64,000 nt of DNA from Ciona intestinalis (GCF_000224145.3 NW_004190505.1:1-64000), one strand, 5' to 3'. Shown: positions 11,924 through 24,434, counted from the stretch's first letter. Notes: generated by a model not told the origin, from the sequence alone. Numbers and translations: made by a program.

Positions 11924-13648
11924 TCAACTTTCTAACTGAGACAGTGAGTTGGTTGGGGAGTTCCCCTCCTTCCATCCACGAACCACTTCTACTTCCGTCG
12001 ACACAACCAACAATAGTTCACAATTTTTCGACGATAATTTTTTAGCAAGAAATTTCCTGAAAAAAAGTTACTTTATTTTAGTGCCAATGGTGTTGTCAGT
12101 ACTTGGGGTGTGTGGACATTAAAAGCCAGTGATATTGGCCACAAATATATGCTACCATGTTATATGTTATTATTTGTTAAATATTTCGTGCGCGAGCGTT
12201 TTTGGGGACACGTGGAACAGACCACCCATGTTTTAACAACTGTCGTTACCCCACCATGAAGGATAAATAAGTTACATATGTGGTAACTCGTAAGCTGGCA
12301 CGAGGTGTATGAAATAGAACGCCCGTGTTATAACGGCTGTCGTTACCCTGCCATTGAAGGATAAATAAGTTACATATGTGGTAACTGGTAAGCAGGCACA
12401 AGGTGTGTAACTTTTTAACCCCGCACTGCCGCACATTGGAACTGTATAAGCGAAATAACTGCTAAGAACCTCAGCCATAAAGCAGCAAGTTGTTTTATTC
12501 TAATCGATCCTCGCATACACAAACTTACTTCAACTGCGCAGCCTCGCCAATCACTTCTGGCTGTTTCAGTTTTGAATCAAGATTGTAAAACATGTTTTCT
12601 ATGGCACGGACAGCAATCCAATGTCGCCGCTTGAGGGGGATGGTGAGCACACCCCATCCAATTGTTGACGGAATGTTTAAAATAAATCCTTTGATGTTCG
12701 TTAAACATAATCTTTCAAGACTCCTATAATGTAAATCATAGAAATAACATAAAGCAAAGTTTTTTTCAATAAACAATGCTCGATATTTATTACAATTTAT
12801 CAAAGTTTCAACAAGAACATGACAGAACTTCTGTAAGGTACGATTTTCTTATTTATTGCTTCGGTTTCAACTGAAGATGGTTTGAGCATTTTTAAAATAA
12901 AATGTTTAAGGTAAAAACCAAATCATACATAGGGTTGTTATGCTTATATTAAAACTGACCTAAAACGTTGTGTTTTACGCACCTATTACTGCAAATATAA
13001 AACTGCTGTATATATTATATGTTGAAAACAAGATATCAAAATACTCTGTAGTTTTACAAATATAATGTACCTCCTTTTATCCCACCAAACGGCTGCGTGA
13101 CCTTTACTTTGAAGAACTGACATGATGACATTCACATCGTAGTTACCGGTGCCCAACATACTTTTGTGTGGGTTTAATACAGTATCGGGTGATAACCTGG
13201 GTAAATAATGGTATGGAATATTTGTTCAACACTGATTGTTTGAAATGTTAAACAATGAGATATCACTACTTGATAATATATTGGTATTATGAGGCGTGGT
13301 TTTAACCAAAAACTTTTATTTGAAGTAAAGTTGCTGTACAATAGTTCTGTGACTTTGTAACAAAAACAAAGCCATTGGAATGTACGATATGTTACAAATT
13401 AGTGAATGATGAAGCTGGTTAAGTTTTCACTGTACCACTCAAACCACTGGCACTGTTGTATCAAACTAAATCATAATAACAAACCTTGAACAAATTTCAT
13501 CGAGTTGTTCTTTGGTGAAAGCGTTGGGATCTTGAAATACATTGTTTAACGCATGTAGCGCGCATAATTCGAAATGTTGCCGTTCATGGTAAACTTTGCG
13601 AGGTGCTGGTTCGTCGGGGTGGCTTCCACGCAAAGCGAGACACGACAT
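11924..13648 (-). CDS. JOSD: Josephin-domain deubiquitinase (JOSD1/2 type)
   Basis: This is a small cysteine protease of the Machado-Joseph (Josephin) family that cleaves ubiquitin chains. Exons near 13485-13648, 13085-13195, 12530-12695 and 11924-12056 join in phase to about 190 residues, the usual size for JOSD1 and JOSD2. The catalytic Cys is in [14 protein letters not shown], the His in KRRHWIAVR and the Asn in FYNLDSKLK, so the triad is complete. Other family blocks are [23 protein letters not shown] and [13 protein letters not shown] 13648 (MSCLALRG) was chosen because it matches the MSC start of JOSD1; an upstream in-frame hydrophobic run is probably not translated. Confidence 0.95.
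12195..12425 (+). repeat. SINE-like repeat, two tail units in tandem
   Basis: Two successive tail units (each with GATAAATAAGTTACATATG and GGTAACT) lie about 105 bp apart, in the last intron of the Josephin gene. Confidence 0.7.
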
Positions 13649-14260
13649 GACAATGATTATTAACGAGGTTGAAATTATAATTAAAATGCAAAACATACAA
13701 AGCTTTTTCAGTATTTGTAATTCTGCAAGCATATAAATTTGGTTAAGTTATAATTCCATGCGTAAATAAAGATTTTTGACGAAATGTCAATAATAGGGCT
13801 GGACTTGTAAAGGAAGAACGTTTTTATCCTTCGTTTAAGTTATTTTCCAACACAAACGTCCGACTTTTCACACAAATAATTAACATTGGGTATATCATTG
13901 AGACGTGAGGAATATTTCAATAGTTGATGAAATATCAGACTGAAACTTACGGAACTTAAGTTAATCCAAATAACAAGGGTTTAAACTTGGATTTAAAATA
14001 TCTCGCGACCACGGCAACGCCTTCTTGCTAAACTTATAAAATTATCGAACTTATTTTCCAAATACAACAAATTCTTTCTGTTTTAACTTTTTTATTTTGC
14101 AACAAAAATAAAAACAAAGAAAAGTCGATTTGTCAAAAACATCGGCGAACTCGGCAACAACAACAACTCTAATAAAAACAATAAACATCGTATTTATGAC
14201 GTCATAATGTACCTTGTTATTTACATAGTGACGTCATAATTACGCACTGTTACAAAATAT
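13649..14260. other. spacer between Josephin gene and PRDM9-like gene
   Basis: About 610 bases. Two perfect TGACGTCA octamers (near 14198 and 14229) sit just below the 3' end of the PRDM9-like gene. Nothing else was recognised; the rest is AT-rich. Confidence 0.4.
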
Positions 14261-17200
14261 TTAATGGAATTTCTCTTTATGTTTCCGTAGTTCACCGGGT
14301 GTCAAGAATCCTTTCGCGCAAATCGCGCATCGGTGCGGATATTCCTTTGTGTGGATTATTATGACGTGTTGGCGTAAACTCGATAAGACCGCGAACTTCG
14401 CGGAACATTCTTTGCATTGATAAGGTTTTTCACCGGTGTGGGTTCGCATGTGCGTGGTTAGATTCGTCCCACGCCCAAACTTTGCCCCACACTCCGTGCA
14501 CACGAACGACGCGATTTTATCATGGACGGCTCGGATGTGTGTTTTCAGGTTACTAATACGGCCAAACCGTTTGTTGCATCTATCGCATGGGTAAGGTCGC
14601 TCCTTGGTGTGGATTCGGATGTGGGTCTTTAAGCTGCACTTTTGTGAAAACCGTTTCCCACAAGTGTCGCATTTGAACGGCTTCTCACCAGTGTGAGTGC
14701 GTTTGTGTCGTTCAAAGAGTTGAACAATATCACACGAATATTCGCACCATGGACACTTGTGTTTGTTCGTGGACGATCGGACGGGGTGTTTGTTCTTATC
14801 ATGACGTAACAAAGTTGGTTTGTCGGCGAACACTTTTCCGCATGTTTCACATTCAAAATATTGATCTGTGAACAAATGATTCAGAAATAATTTATTCTGT
14901 GACGTCACAATATATATCACATAAAACGGGAATTTCATAATTATTACATCATAGAGTATTACATTCATACGAAAAACAAGAGAGTAAAGCTCTAACAGTG
15001 AGCACGTATTAAACTAATTAGCATAATATTAATAAATGAATGTAACTTACTTTATCCCGCGTGGCCAGAAAACGACAGTCGTTATAACACGGGTTTAACA
15101 CCTCGTGCCAGCTTACGAGTTACCATGTATGTTACTTTGTGGGTGATTATTTTATGGGATTTTTTTATGTATGGCTGATAATTTGCACAACCCATATATT
15201 AGTGACCACTGGGTTGGAGCAATTGTTAAGTGTCTTGTGACAAGCCTTGAATTCATTATCTCTAGGTTTGTCAATTATTGTGTGGATTTCTTAACCCACC
15301 CTATTTTGAAAGATCGGATGACTGGAAATAGTGGGCTTACCGTTTAAGTGAGTGCAAAGCCACATACTATAATGTCCCGCGTTTGTTGACAATTGTTATA
15401 ATTTTCTTTTATTAATAAATATGGAAAGTTATTATTTTACTTCTTATTTATTTATAATAGCACTGCAATGTAAACAAAGCCAAAAGTCACAGATTACTTG
15501 ATTCGCAAGCGTTATAACCATTTATCGCTTGTAAATTTGGTGATTTTATACACAGTGGTTTGTTAAATTATGCTTAGTTAACTAGAAATAGTGCAAGCGA
15601 ATAATTTAAGGTACATTTTGGGGTGTTTTGATAGTAAAGTATTTTTAAGTAAATATATATATATATATATATTGACTTTATTTCAGTCAATATATTAGAA
15701 AAACTTTTTAATAAAAAAGGATCTAAGTGATCACCTACGTGCTCAACAACTACCCACAAAGTTACAAACATGGTAACTCGTAAGTGGCTTAGGGTGTATA
15801 ACAGACCACACGTGTTATAATAACTGTCCGCACATATAAACAGGTTACTTTCAGTTAAGTGATCAAAACTCAACTATTACATAAACATTATACCTCAAAC
15901 CATAATAATTATTTTACAGAAACAAATTACCGAGACAAATCTTCCTTTCTAATTTCCGAACTGCTTCAGTTTCTTTTTCAGGTTGAACACATTTTGTTTT
16001 GTATTCAGTGGGGATTCCCAAACTTTGCGCATACTGGTCACCATACCAAACCAATAGCTCAGTACCAGGTGTGACGTCTCTGTACAATCTGTAGTATATG
16101 TCTCCCTGGTACTGGTACGCAATGACATTCTGCTGTTCTTCAAAACTGGAAAAATAAAACAATATTCACTTTTCAGTTTAATATATATACAAGTTAAAAA
16201 GTGTCAACAAAACAATAACCTTGAATTGGCTGCACCACTTTTCACAAGTGTTTATATAAGTTCAGTTGTACTTGACCGACACTACAGTATTTTTAACAGC
16301 TAGTTTTACAAAGTGTTAACAAAACAAAAACCTTGAATTGGTTGCTCCACTTTTCACAGGTGTTTATATAAGTTAAGTTGTATTTGACCGACACTACAGT
16401 ATTTTTAACAGCTAGTTTTACAAAGTGTTAACAAAACAAAAACCTTGAATTGGTTGCTCCACTTTTCACAGGTGTTTATATAAGTTAAGTTGTATTTGAC
16501 CGACACTACAGTATTTTTAACAGCTAGTTTTACAAAGTGTTAACAAAACAAAAACCTTGAATTGGTTTCACCACTTTTCAAGTAGTAAGTTAAATTAAAA
16601 CTTATGGTATACCATACACACCATGCACAATTAATATATCTCATCCAGTTACTTTGCTTGGTGTCTTCACCATCAATGTAATGGGACAGTTTTCCTTTTT
16701 TGTAAATCTGAAACAATAAGGAAGTAAACATATGTTCAGGTAATAATAAAACCATAGACTGCATTTAAACACAGGGAAGGCAGGGATAGTTAGACACACA
16801 ATCCTGTGAAACAAATCCAACTTATTGGTTGCATTGTTTACTGATTAATACAATGCAGAAAAATTGAAGGGTTAAGGTGGCTGTGCACAGCATGCAAATT
16901 CGCTTGCGAAGTCGTATGCAAACCCATTACGGAGTTCCGCACGCGGCAGCGAAATTTGGACAAAACGGACAAATTCCGAATACTGTGTACAGCCACCTTA
17001 AGCCTGTCTCCCTGCGACCCCAGGTTTGGTGCCTATGAACACAATGCAACCATACCTCCCAAGCGTAACCACCCTCAAACAGTCGTGAAAGTTTTGCGAC
17101 ATCGTTTCGATGAACAGCTTTTCCTTCATACGGACCAAACACAGTGTTTTTACTGAAACCCTTGTCGCACCAAGCACCTAATCCACCCGCCCTTATACCT

Positions 17201-19669
17201 GACATAGCAATGCTTATTCCATCGGGCGATGTCTTTCTGGCACGATCAATCAAACCCTGTCGATTGGACACAATTTTAAATCTGTTTTAACAAATATTTA
17301 AAGTATTAACAGCGAGTGTAGGTTAGTTGCTGAGCTTATAAATTACCACAATCCTCTGCTCAGGCTTGTTTTGTTTTAAGGGCCGATTGCTGCAAAGTTG
17401 TGAATAAAATACCAGATGTAAATAAGTTTAAACAAATCTAGTTTTTTTATTGATGGAGCAGGAGGCTACAGGTGTTCAGTGTTTTTAAAAAGGGTCACAA
17501 ACCATGAAAGGTTGACAAATATTGGTGATCGGAAAATCCAGCTAATGTCTTACGAAATACTTAATATTCATGCAATAGCCAGTTTAACTTTGGCTAATTT
17601 GCACCAAGAAGCAAACAAAATTTCATAAGCCCAATATACTTTTTTAACAACAGCATCTGGAGCTGGTTTGTAAGGTCCATGCACTTCACAATCACCAAGA
17701 TATAGTTTGTCGCAGTCGTCGCAATCTAGAAAGAATTATATGTTTAACAATATCGTATTCATTATACAAATCGGTGCCCAACATGACTCACATGAGTACG
17801 GGGTCACGGGAGTATGTCATTGTGATACTGTGAATGTGATACCCAATGGGAATAACCTGGGTACATACAGGTAACAGACTATATAAGTGATATTGCATTT
17901 ATTGAATATGTAATAACATGTTTTTTGGTGCAAAGAAAATCTAAAAGATAACCTATGATAACAAACATACATAGAAAATCATCTTCTTTATAATCGCTTG
18001 GGTATTTATACTTGACAAGTCGTAAGTCTCTCTTTGGGTATCTATCCACAGCAAGCTGAAACATAAATAAACACTGAATACTTGTAGAATGTATGTTAAA
18101 GGTGACATCTCATCCTATATTTTGTGACAGAGGGAAATAGCATGTGTTAAATAACACCCAGTTACAATGGTAATAGTTGCTGCAATGTGTTATACATACA
18201 AGCAAGCAAAGCCAAATTATATTACATTAGTACATTCGACTAATTAATTAAAAAGGTTCTTAATGTTCAAAAGTTTAACACATAACTTAGTTTGCACCCT
18301 TACGACACAACATGTTGGCAAATGAGTTTAAAAATCTGGTTGGATAGTTATGACTATTGACTGCTACAGACAACATACAACAAAATGTTCAATAAAATGG
18401 TGGTACCTCTGGTTTGGTTTTTGCTTTGACAACTTTTTTGGTTCCACTCGCTACAGAGTCTGTTTAATATTGGTATTACTGAATATTCGAAAGTGACACA
18501 CAATGTTACCAACCTTTTTCATAATCTGGCCCTTTGAATTCCTCCGGTATAACAATGGTATCGTCGTGCTCTTCATTTTTAACATGGCATTTCTAGAACA
18601 ATAAAGTTTAATATTTGGAAATTTAATTTTAAAATATAAACTTAATTTCACAAACCTTTGCCAACCATTGTTGTCTCTTCATGATGTCGGTTACACCTAC
18701 AATGTGAAAATATTATAATTAAACAATAAAAATGTTTCTATTTATTTGGACATGTGTTCTTGTGCAAGACAATTATCGGCAATTGTTCCAACCCAGTAGT
18801 CACTAATGGGTTGTCCAAATCATCAATCATACAGGAAAACAATTACCCCCTCATAAGCGGGCAGAAGGTGTATGAAACAACACCTGTGTTAAAGCGAATG
18901 TCATTACTCCGCCAAACAACATTCATTTAACCCTTAAGTTATAAATTTAATACATTTTTTAAAAAAATAAGTACAAAATAGACATTGTATCCTTACTCAG
19001 CATCCCTTGTTTCTTTTTACTTCGTTTCCACGGCTTCCAATCATCATCATCAACATCTTGGTCACTGTCAGATATCGCCATTTGTTTCAAACTTCCACGA
19101 GGTAGAAGACCAATTTTTGCTCGTAATTCATTTTCATTTGGTAGTGGAAGACCTGGGTGTTGAAACAGAATTTCCTTTATTTATCAAAAACAGTCTAATA
19201 TTGGATTATTTATTTTGGACTAAACATTGGTGTACACTAGGAGAAGTAGTCTAAGACTTAGACTCCAAGTCAGATTTGCATTGCTTTTTAAAAACAGATT
19301 TGCGCTGCTTTGAATTTAGCAAGTTCTAATGTTGCAGTATTGATTACAAACAACATGTGCCCGGATTTTGGCATTTGCGCATGTTGCTGCCACATGAGGA
19401 TTAAAACAAACAAAATATTCACAATTTTCTCACCCACCTAAATACATCATTATCGTTAAATTACGTCCAATTTTCCGAATTCTTTTTTTCTCGTACCGAC
19501 ATAATTTTGCGTATTCTTCAGGCTTGAACAAATTTTTCAACGAAACTCGAAATTTCACTTTTTTAACGATATCCTCAACTGGTACCGAGACAAAACCATT
19601 CCAACTTTTAAAAAACTCTGAAATAATTCTTTCCTGTTCTTGCTTTGTAATTTTTTGTTCCACAACCAT
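14261..19669 (-). CDS. PRDM9: PRDM9-like histone methyltransferase with KRAB-like, PR/SET and seven zinc fingers
   Basis: Eleven exons read from 19669 to 14261, all joined in phase. Exon 1 has a KRAB-like helix pair (LFKPEEYAKLCRYEKKRIRK) comparable to the PRDM9 KRAB ([20 protein letters not shown]). Exon 2 has an acidic SDSDQDVDDDDWKPW block, as in PRDM9. A region near 17967-18061 (RDLRLVKYKYPSDYKEDDFL) occupies the SSXRD position. The zinc knuckle (YCDDCDKLYLGDCEVHGP) precedes a PR/SET domain over three exons: SGIRAGGLGAW, FGPYEGKAV, NWMRYINCA and ELLVWYGDQYAQ with the catalytic-region tyrosine. The last exon encodes seven C2H2 fingers, each different. In mammals PRDM9 deposits H3K4me3/K36me3 and places meiotic crossovers; the role in this animal is inferred. 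Introns hold a 112-bp tandem repeat, a TTAA-flanked MITE and SINE-like copies. Confidence 0.88.
15045..15270 (-). repeat. SINE-like repeat
   Basis: Partial tail unit (CACCTCGTGCCAGCTTACGAG, reading reverse) plus the middle part (GTGACCACTGGGTTGGAGC). In the last intron of the PRDM9-like gene, between the SET and zinc-finger exons. A second short piece of the same family lies at about 15740-15830 on the opposite strand. Confidence 0.65.
16190..16570. repeat. 112-bp tandem repeat, about 3.4 copies
   Basis: CCTTGAATTGG recurs at about 16219, 16331, 16443 and 16555, exactly 112 bases apart. The copies are nearly identical, which implies recent amplification. It occupies the intron between the two C-terminal SET exons of the PRDM9-like gene. 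Confidence 0.9.
16872..17001. mobile_element. 130-bp MITE flanked by TTAA (piggyBac-type target)
   Basis: TTAA then GGTGGCTGTGCACAG at the left is mirrored by CTGTGTACAGCCACC then TTAA at the right (18 of 19 bases inverted, including the TTAA). TTAA target sites are typical of piggyBac-superfamily transposition, so this is probably a non-autonomous derivative. It lies in the PRDM9-like gene about 55 bases past the donor of a SET exon. Confidence 0.75.
17360..17525. repeat. dispersed repeat shared with 23250-23415
   Basis: The stretch containing TTTATTGATGGAGCAG and CACAAACCATGAAAGGTTGA is found again, with about 80-85 percent identity by eye, inside CENP-T. About 165 bp, no coding features, class unknown. 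Confidence 0.65.
18755..18925 (+). repeat. SINE-like repeat, internally shortened
   Basis: The middle part (TGTGTTCTTGTGCAAGACAA, CCCAGTAGTCACTAATGGG) is joined to the end of a tail unit with a deletion between them. In an N-terminal intron of the PRDM9-like gene. Confidence 0.6.
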
Positions 19670-20358
19670 TTTCCGATTTAGGAAAGACCTGTATAATTTA
19701 TAAATATAAATTTTTTGAATATGAGTTTCATGCAACATTTGAATTCATTTAAGAGCACTGCTGCACTGTGAGTTTTCACAAAACATCAAAATTAAATCCA
19801 TATTTAGGCAAATATAAACCTGTTTACAACAAAACTTACTTATTTTGACAATATTATTTCATTAGTCTTTGATTTTTCTTGACCTTTTCCAAAAAAACTT
19901 AATTTTTGACGAAATTTTCGGAAAATTGTTTTAAATATTCTAGAATATAACTTTCCCGCCAAAAAAACAACAACGAATTTCATAAAAATAACACACATTT
20001 AATTTCTAGTTAAAACGGTTTACAATAAAGCCACACGTTTGGTGTATTAATGTTTTGCAATAAGCGAGTTACCACTGTGATCAGTTACAACAACATGGTT
20101 AAAATATTCGGTCACTTTTGCGAAAGTATTTTGCATTTATTAAGTTTCTATTTGGGGGAAACTTCCATGCGAGATCGTACAGATTCTCCAAATACTTGTA
20201 AACAAATTCTGATACAGTTTGCAAAAGTTACGAATTACTCGAGTATTTTCGCGTAATATTCGAATCAAAACAGAATATTTACTTTTTGTTTAAATCGTAT
20301 AAACTTATTTTGAATATTTTTATCATTAGTAAAGTCTGTTTAAAGTATAATTGCATAA
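19670..20358. promoter_or_regulatory. shared spacer between head-to-head PRDM9-like and CENP-T genes
   Basis: The two start codons are 690 bases apart and point away from each other, so this stretch must hold both promoters. It is AT-rich. No TATA box or CpG-rich core is evident. Upstream introns in either gene's 5' UTR cannot be excluded. Confidence 0.5.
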
Positions 20359-23300
20359 TGGCGCGCAAGAAACGATCTTTAAATAAGGAAGACACCTCCG
20401 ACTTCGAAACCCCTCGAACTTTGATTCAACAAGTAATATCGCACGGTGACAATGAAAAAACTATTCAAAGAGAACGTAGAAAAACTAGAAAATCCAAACT
20501 ACTGACAATTGAACAGCCAGATACATTACAAAGGTGGTTATAAAATAAACCAACTAAGTTAAATACTATTAATTTAGTTCTGAACTAATACAATAACAAA
20601 ACATAAATGAATTTATATACATACTTATTTTGAATTGAATTAGTAATGTTGTATTAAATTTAAGTCATCAATGTACATCTTCTAGTGAATAAAAATAAGT
20701 TTGTTTATCAGCGGCACCGACGATAACGCCCAGGAAAATGACAAAACCACGGTAGCTGTTGAGACAAGTTTGGTAACCCCCCGTACAGCGTTGCACGCAG
20801 TTATTAAAACACATGATGTCATCAATACTGTTAAACCAAGTAACCGACACAAGAAACTAACAGAATCCCTCGTACAAATGTAAGTTTAATATTATTCAAT
20901 AAATTAATTTAAATTTGATTCTCGCTGTTTTTGGTAATTCATTATGCTGTTTCAATCAATTTAATATAATACCTTTAAAGCACATTTGGTAGTTTTAATT
21001 TTTCATTCGTATGCCCCTTTATTTCCTATCTCTTTATTGTTTTAATTAATTTGACCGTTGTTATTGTGTTTAAAAAGTTAAATAGTTAGGTTTTTGTCAT
21101 TTACAAATGTTTTTACTTCAAGACCTGATAGTGAGCTCCAGGAGTTGGTTGACCAAGAATCCTCTAAACAACTTGAACCACCGCAGTACGTGTAATGTGT
21201 TGTTTTTTCCCGCTACAATGATAATCATTTATAAACCATTGCAGAAGACATGAAAACGAACAAAATCCAGACACCTCAATAAACGAATATCGAAGAAAAT
21301 TAAACGAAAAATTAAGGAAATTGAAGTTACATACCCGGTGAGTTATTTAAATTAACCGAACTTTGTATTTTCCACAACAATAAAAAGAAATATATGTTTT
21401 TATCCTACCACTTTTATGTTTAATAATTTATACTTTTGCATTTTAAACTTTTTTTTGAAAGAATATTTCAGCAAAGTGGCGTTACCATTTTTTTCCGTAT
21501 ATACTCGCCAACACTTTTTTTTTAACGTTTATTAAAATAAAACTAAAACTAATCTTTTAAATAATACCATAATGCTATTATTACCAGAGAAAATACCTCC
21601 ATTCAATTAGAACCAAACATAGAACTTCCTACATTGCCAACATTCCATTCAACACAACTACAAAACGAGTAAGTAGAACAATTATGTAAATAATCAGTGA
21701 TATTATTATGTATATCGTTTAAACTAGCCCATTGTTACACACTAACTTGCCCCCGCGTTGCAGTTCATCTGAATATATTGAAACATTTTCACAAAAACTG
21801 AAAGAAAAACTTCTTCCATTCAAAACTCAACTTTCACAGATCGAAAAGTAAGTAATGTATTTTAAATGAAATTATATTTGTTTAAAATATTATAATAAAC
21901 AAATAAACCATACTCTAACTAATATATTGTTACTTTATAAATGTGTTTGTGATGTCATACTCCTACCAACAGATCACACCAAGACGAAGTTATCTTTGAA
22001 AATGAAAACGAGGAAAATGGTAAAATACGTTTTACCAAACTTTTATATCTGCTGACATAGTGACATAATATGTTGAAACTTGAAAACTATGGTTCACTTT
22101 TTATAAACAGATAATCAACATAGCGATCAACTTGTTGAAAATATTTCTAAAGAAAAGGGAAACCACGATAGCATAGAAGTTTTCATGGAAAAGGAAAATA
22201 ATGAAAAGTTTGAAAATGGTATTAAATATTTGACGGAACTTTTTATATCCACAACAAGGTTTTTGAGATTGAAATTATTTACAGCAGCAGATCAATCTGT
22301 GGAAAATGTGTCTCAAGAAATGAAAAGCCAAGTTGATGGATTGGTTAAAAATGTTGACCATCAACAAAGTAACATTGGGGGTGTGGAGGATGCAAACATG
22401 GAGGAACAAGTTATCGTGGCGACAAACAATCATGACGAAGACTTCAATGCTGATGGCCAAGCATCGGGTAACGATAAAGATGACAACCAAGTTGATCAAG
22501 ACGACAATGAAGCAAATTGGCAAGATGTTGTCCCGCCATCTTCACCATCCGACGAAGACATGGAAGATCCGCTTCTTGTCAGGTCTTTCCATGAGGATAA
22601 TTTGGGTAAATAAAAGCTATAAAAAGATATTGAACGCCAACTTTACAACCCTAATCAAAATGAGCAAAATGTTCCACTACACACTACAATAAAATTCATT
22701 TATTCATAATTCTTTTATTAGAGTATTACAAGTTAAGAATTACTCGTATACATTATAACCAAACAAATAGGGATTTGCATTTCCGGAGCAAACATATAAA
22801 ACAACATGTGTCTATACCCTGTAGTACTAACTACAATAACGTCATTCCTGCTTCTTATAAATGAAAGTTAAAATTGAAATATGTTGTGTTCTGTGTGTAT
22901 ATCATTATTGTATGCAATCCACCCAACATGTATCTAACATAATATGCTTCTACAGTCTATAACTACAACCTTTTATTCAATTCTTTTTCCAAAATTAACT
23001 CCTAAAATCATTCCATCATTTAAAAAAGATTGATCACCAGGTGATAAACCTATTCAAGATGCAACAAAGGTTCTTATGACATCACAATCACTTAATAAAA
23101 GCAAACAAACAAAGTCTTCTGTCAAGAAAAAGAGACCGGTGCCAAATATGACGAGGTATTTATGTTTTTCTCTTTAAACTTAAAATAACCATGTTCCCCA
23201 TTATACATCCTCTACACTACAAATATAGTGAAATCCACAAGCTCTCCCCATGGCCTTGTTTATTTTAGAGGTTGATTGATGCAAAATAGTGAATAAAATA

Positions 23301-24434
23301 ACAAACGTAAATTGGTTTAAACAAATGTAGGTTATTTTATTGATGGAGCAGAGGGCCACGGGTGTTAGATGTCTCTGAAAGGGGGCCACAAACCATGAAA
23401 GGTTGAAAATATTTTTTTTTTTATTATTTCAAATGTGTGAAACAAGTATTAACATTCTGGCATGATTTCAGATTGGTCACCGCTGGCCAAACATCCTTTC
23501 ATAAGAATAAGAAACCAACGAAGCGGAACTTACCTGTTTCAAGAAAACAACTTTATGGGATCATGCAACATTATTGTGCCAATAAAGTTACCAAGTATGT
23601 TGCAGATCGTAAAGTTTTATGTGGCAACATTTGGTACAACACGGGTGTTCTGTTTCATACACCTTGTGCCCACTTACGAGTTATCACTAACTTTGTGAGT
23701 GCTTATTTTTTGTATTGCTAACAGTTTAGACAACCCATTAGTGACCACTGGGTTGGAGCAATTGTCGTAAAATGTCTTGCCCAAGGACATATACGCCCAC
23801 AATGGTAGCAGCGGCAAGCCTGCTTATTCTGTGCTGGAGAATACCATAATCACTACAAACTCATTATCTGTAGTAGATTTTATGTAAATCAAACTAACTG
23901 GTCTCTATCCCCATCTAGAGGAGCAATGGATTTAGTTGAAGAATGTTTCGAGAAGTTCTTCAAACAGTTATGTCATGACATTGAAACAATGACGTTACAC
24001 GGCGGTAGAAAGGTTGTCACGATGGCCGACATTGAACTTGTTATGAGAAGGTCGGTTGTTTTAAACCGTTGGTTCTAACATGTTTTTTCAATGTTTTCCC
24101 CAAAAAAATCTATCTTCTGTTTTGCCCCTCGTAATAATGAAGAAAACAAACGGTATGTCTTAATGCTAAAAGTCCTGAATTAACGAATAAAGTTAAGTAT
24201 TTGCTGTATATGCCACATAAGGTTAGACAAATTAGCTGCATAGTATTAAAATGTTTGTATAGGTACAAAACTAGGACAGCTGCATAGACTTGTTCTAAAA
24301 TGAGCTTTTTCTCCAGGCAACGATTTGTAACCGATGAAAAGCCGTTACAAATAATAATTGAAGAAAATTTCCCGTTGGAATACCGAAGATTGTTTATTCC
24401 TGTGGCTGGTTCTGTTGCTAACAAGGAGAAATGA
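20359..24434 (+). CDS. CENPT: centromere protein T, histone-fold kinetochore linker
   Basis: CENP-T is the DNA-bound member of the CENP-T-W-S-X complex and recruits the Ndc80 complex to kinetochores. Thirteen exons, all in phase, give about 550 residues (human 561). The N terminus holds two Ndc80-recruitment-type motifs, ETPRTLIQQVI in exon 1 and VTPRTALHAVI in exon 2, each with a TP site like human T11 and T85. The middle is acidic and low-complexity. The last three exons encode the histone fold and the CENP-T extension: AMDLVEECFEKFFKQLCHDI, HGGRKVVTMADIELVMRRQ, then FPLEYRRLFIPVAGS before the stop. The start is the first ATG of a basic exon (MARKKRSLNK). Its 3' end is only 236 bases before prolidase 1. 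Confidence 0.94.
23250..23415. repeat. dispersed repeat shared with 17360-17525
   Basis: This is the second copy of the element containing TTTATTGATGGAGCAG and CACAAACCATGAAAGGTTGA. In a CENP-T intron just before the exon at 23471. Confidence 0.65.
23625..23860 (-). repeat. SINE-like repeat, long copy
   Basis: Tail unit, then GACAACCCATTAGTGACCAC, then CTTGCCCAAGGACATATACG and the edge of the tRNA-like head. In the intron between CENP-T exons ending at 23594 and starting at 23920. Confidence 0.75.
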
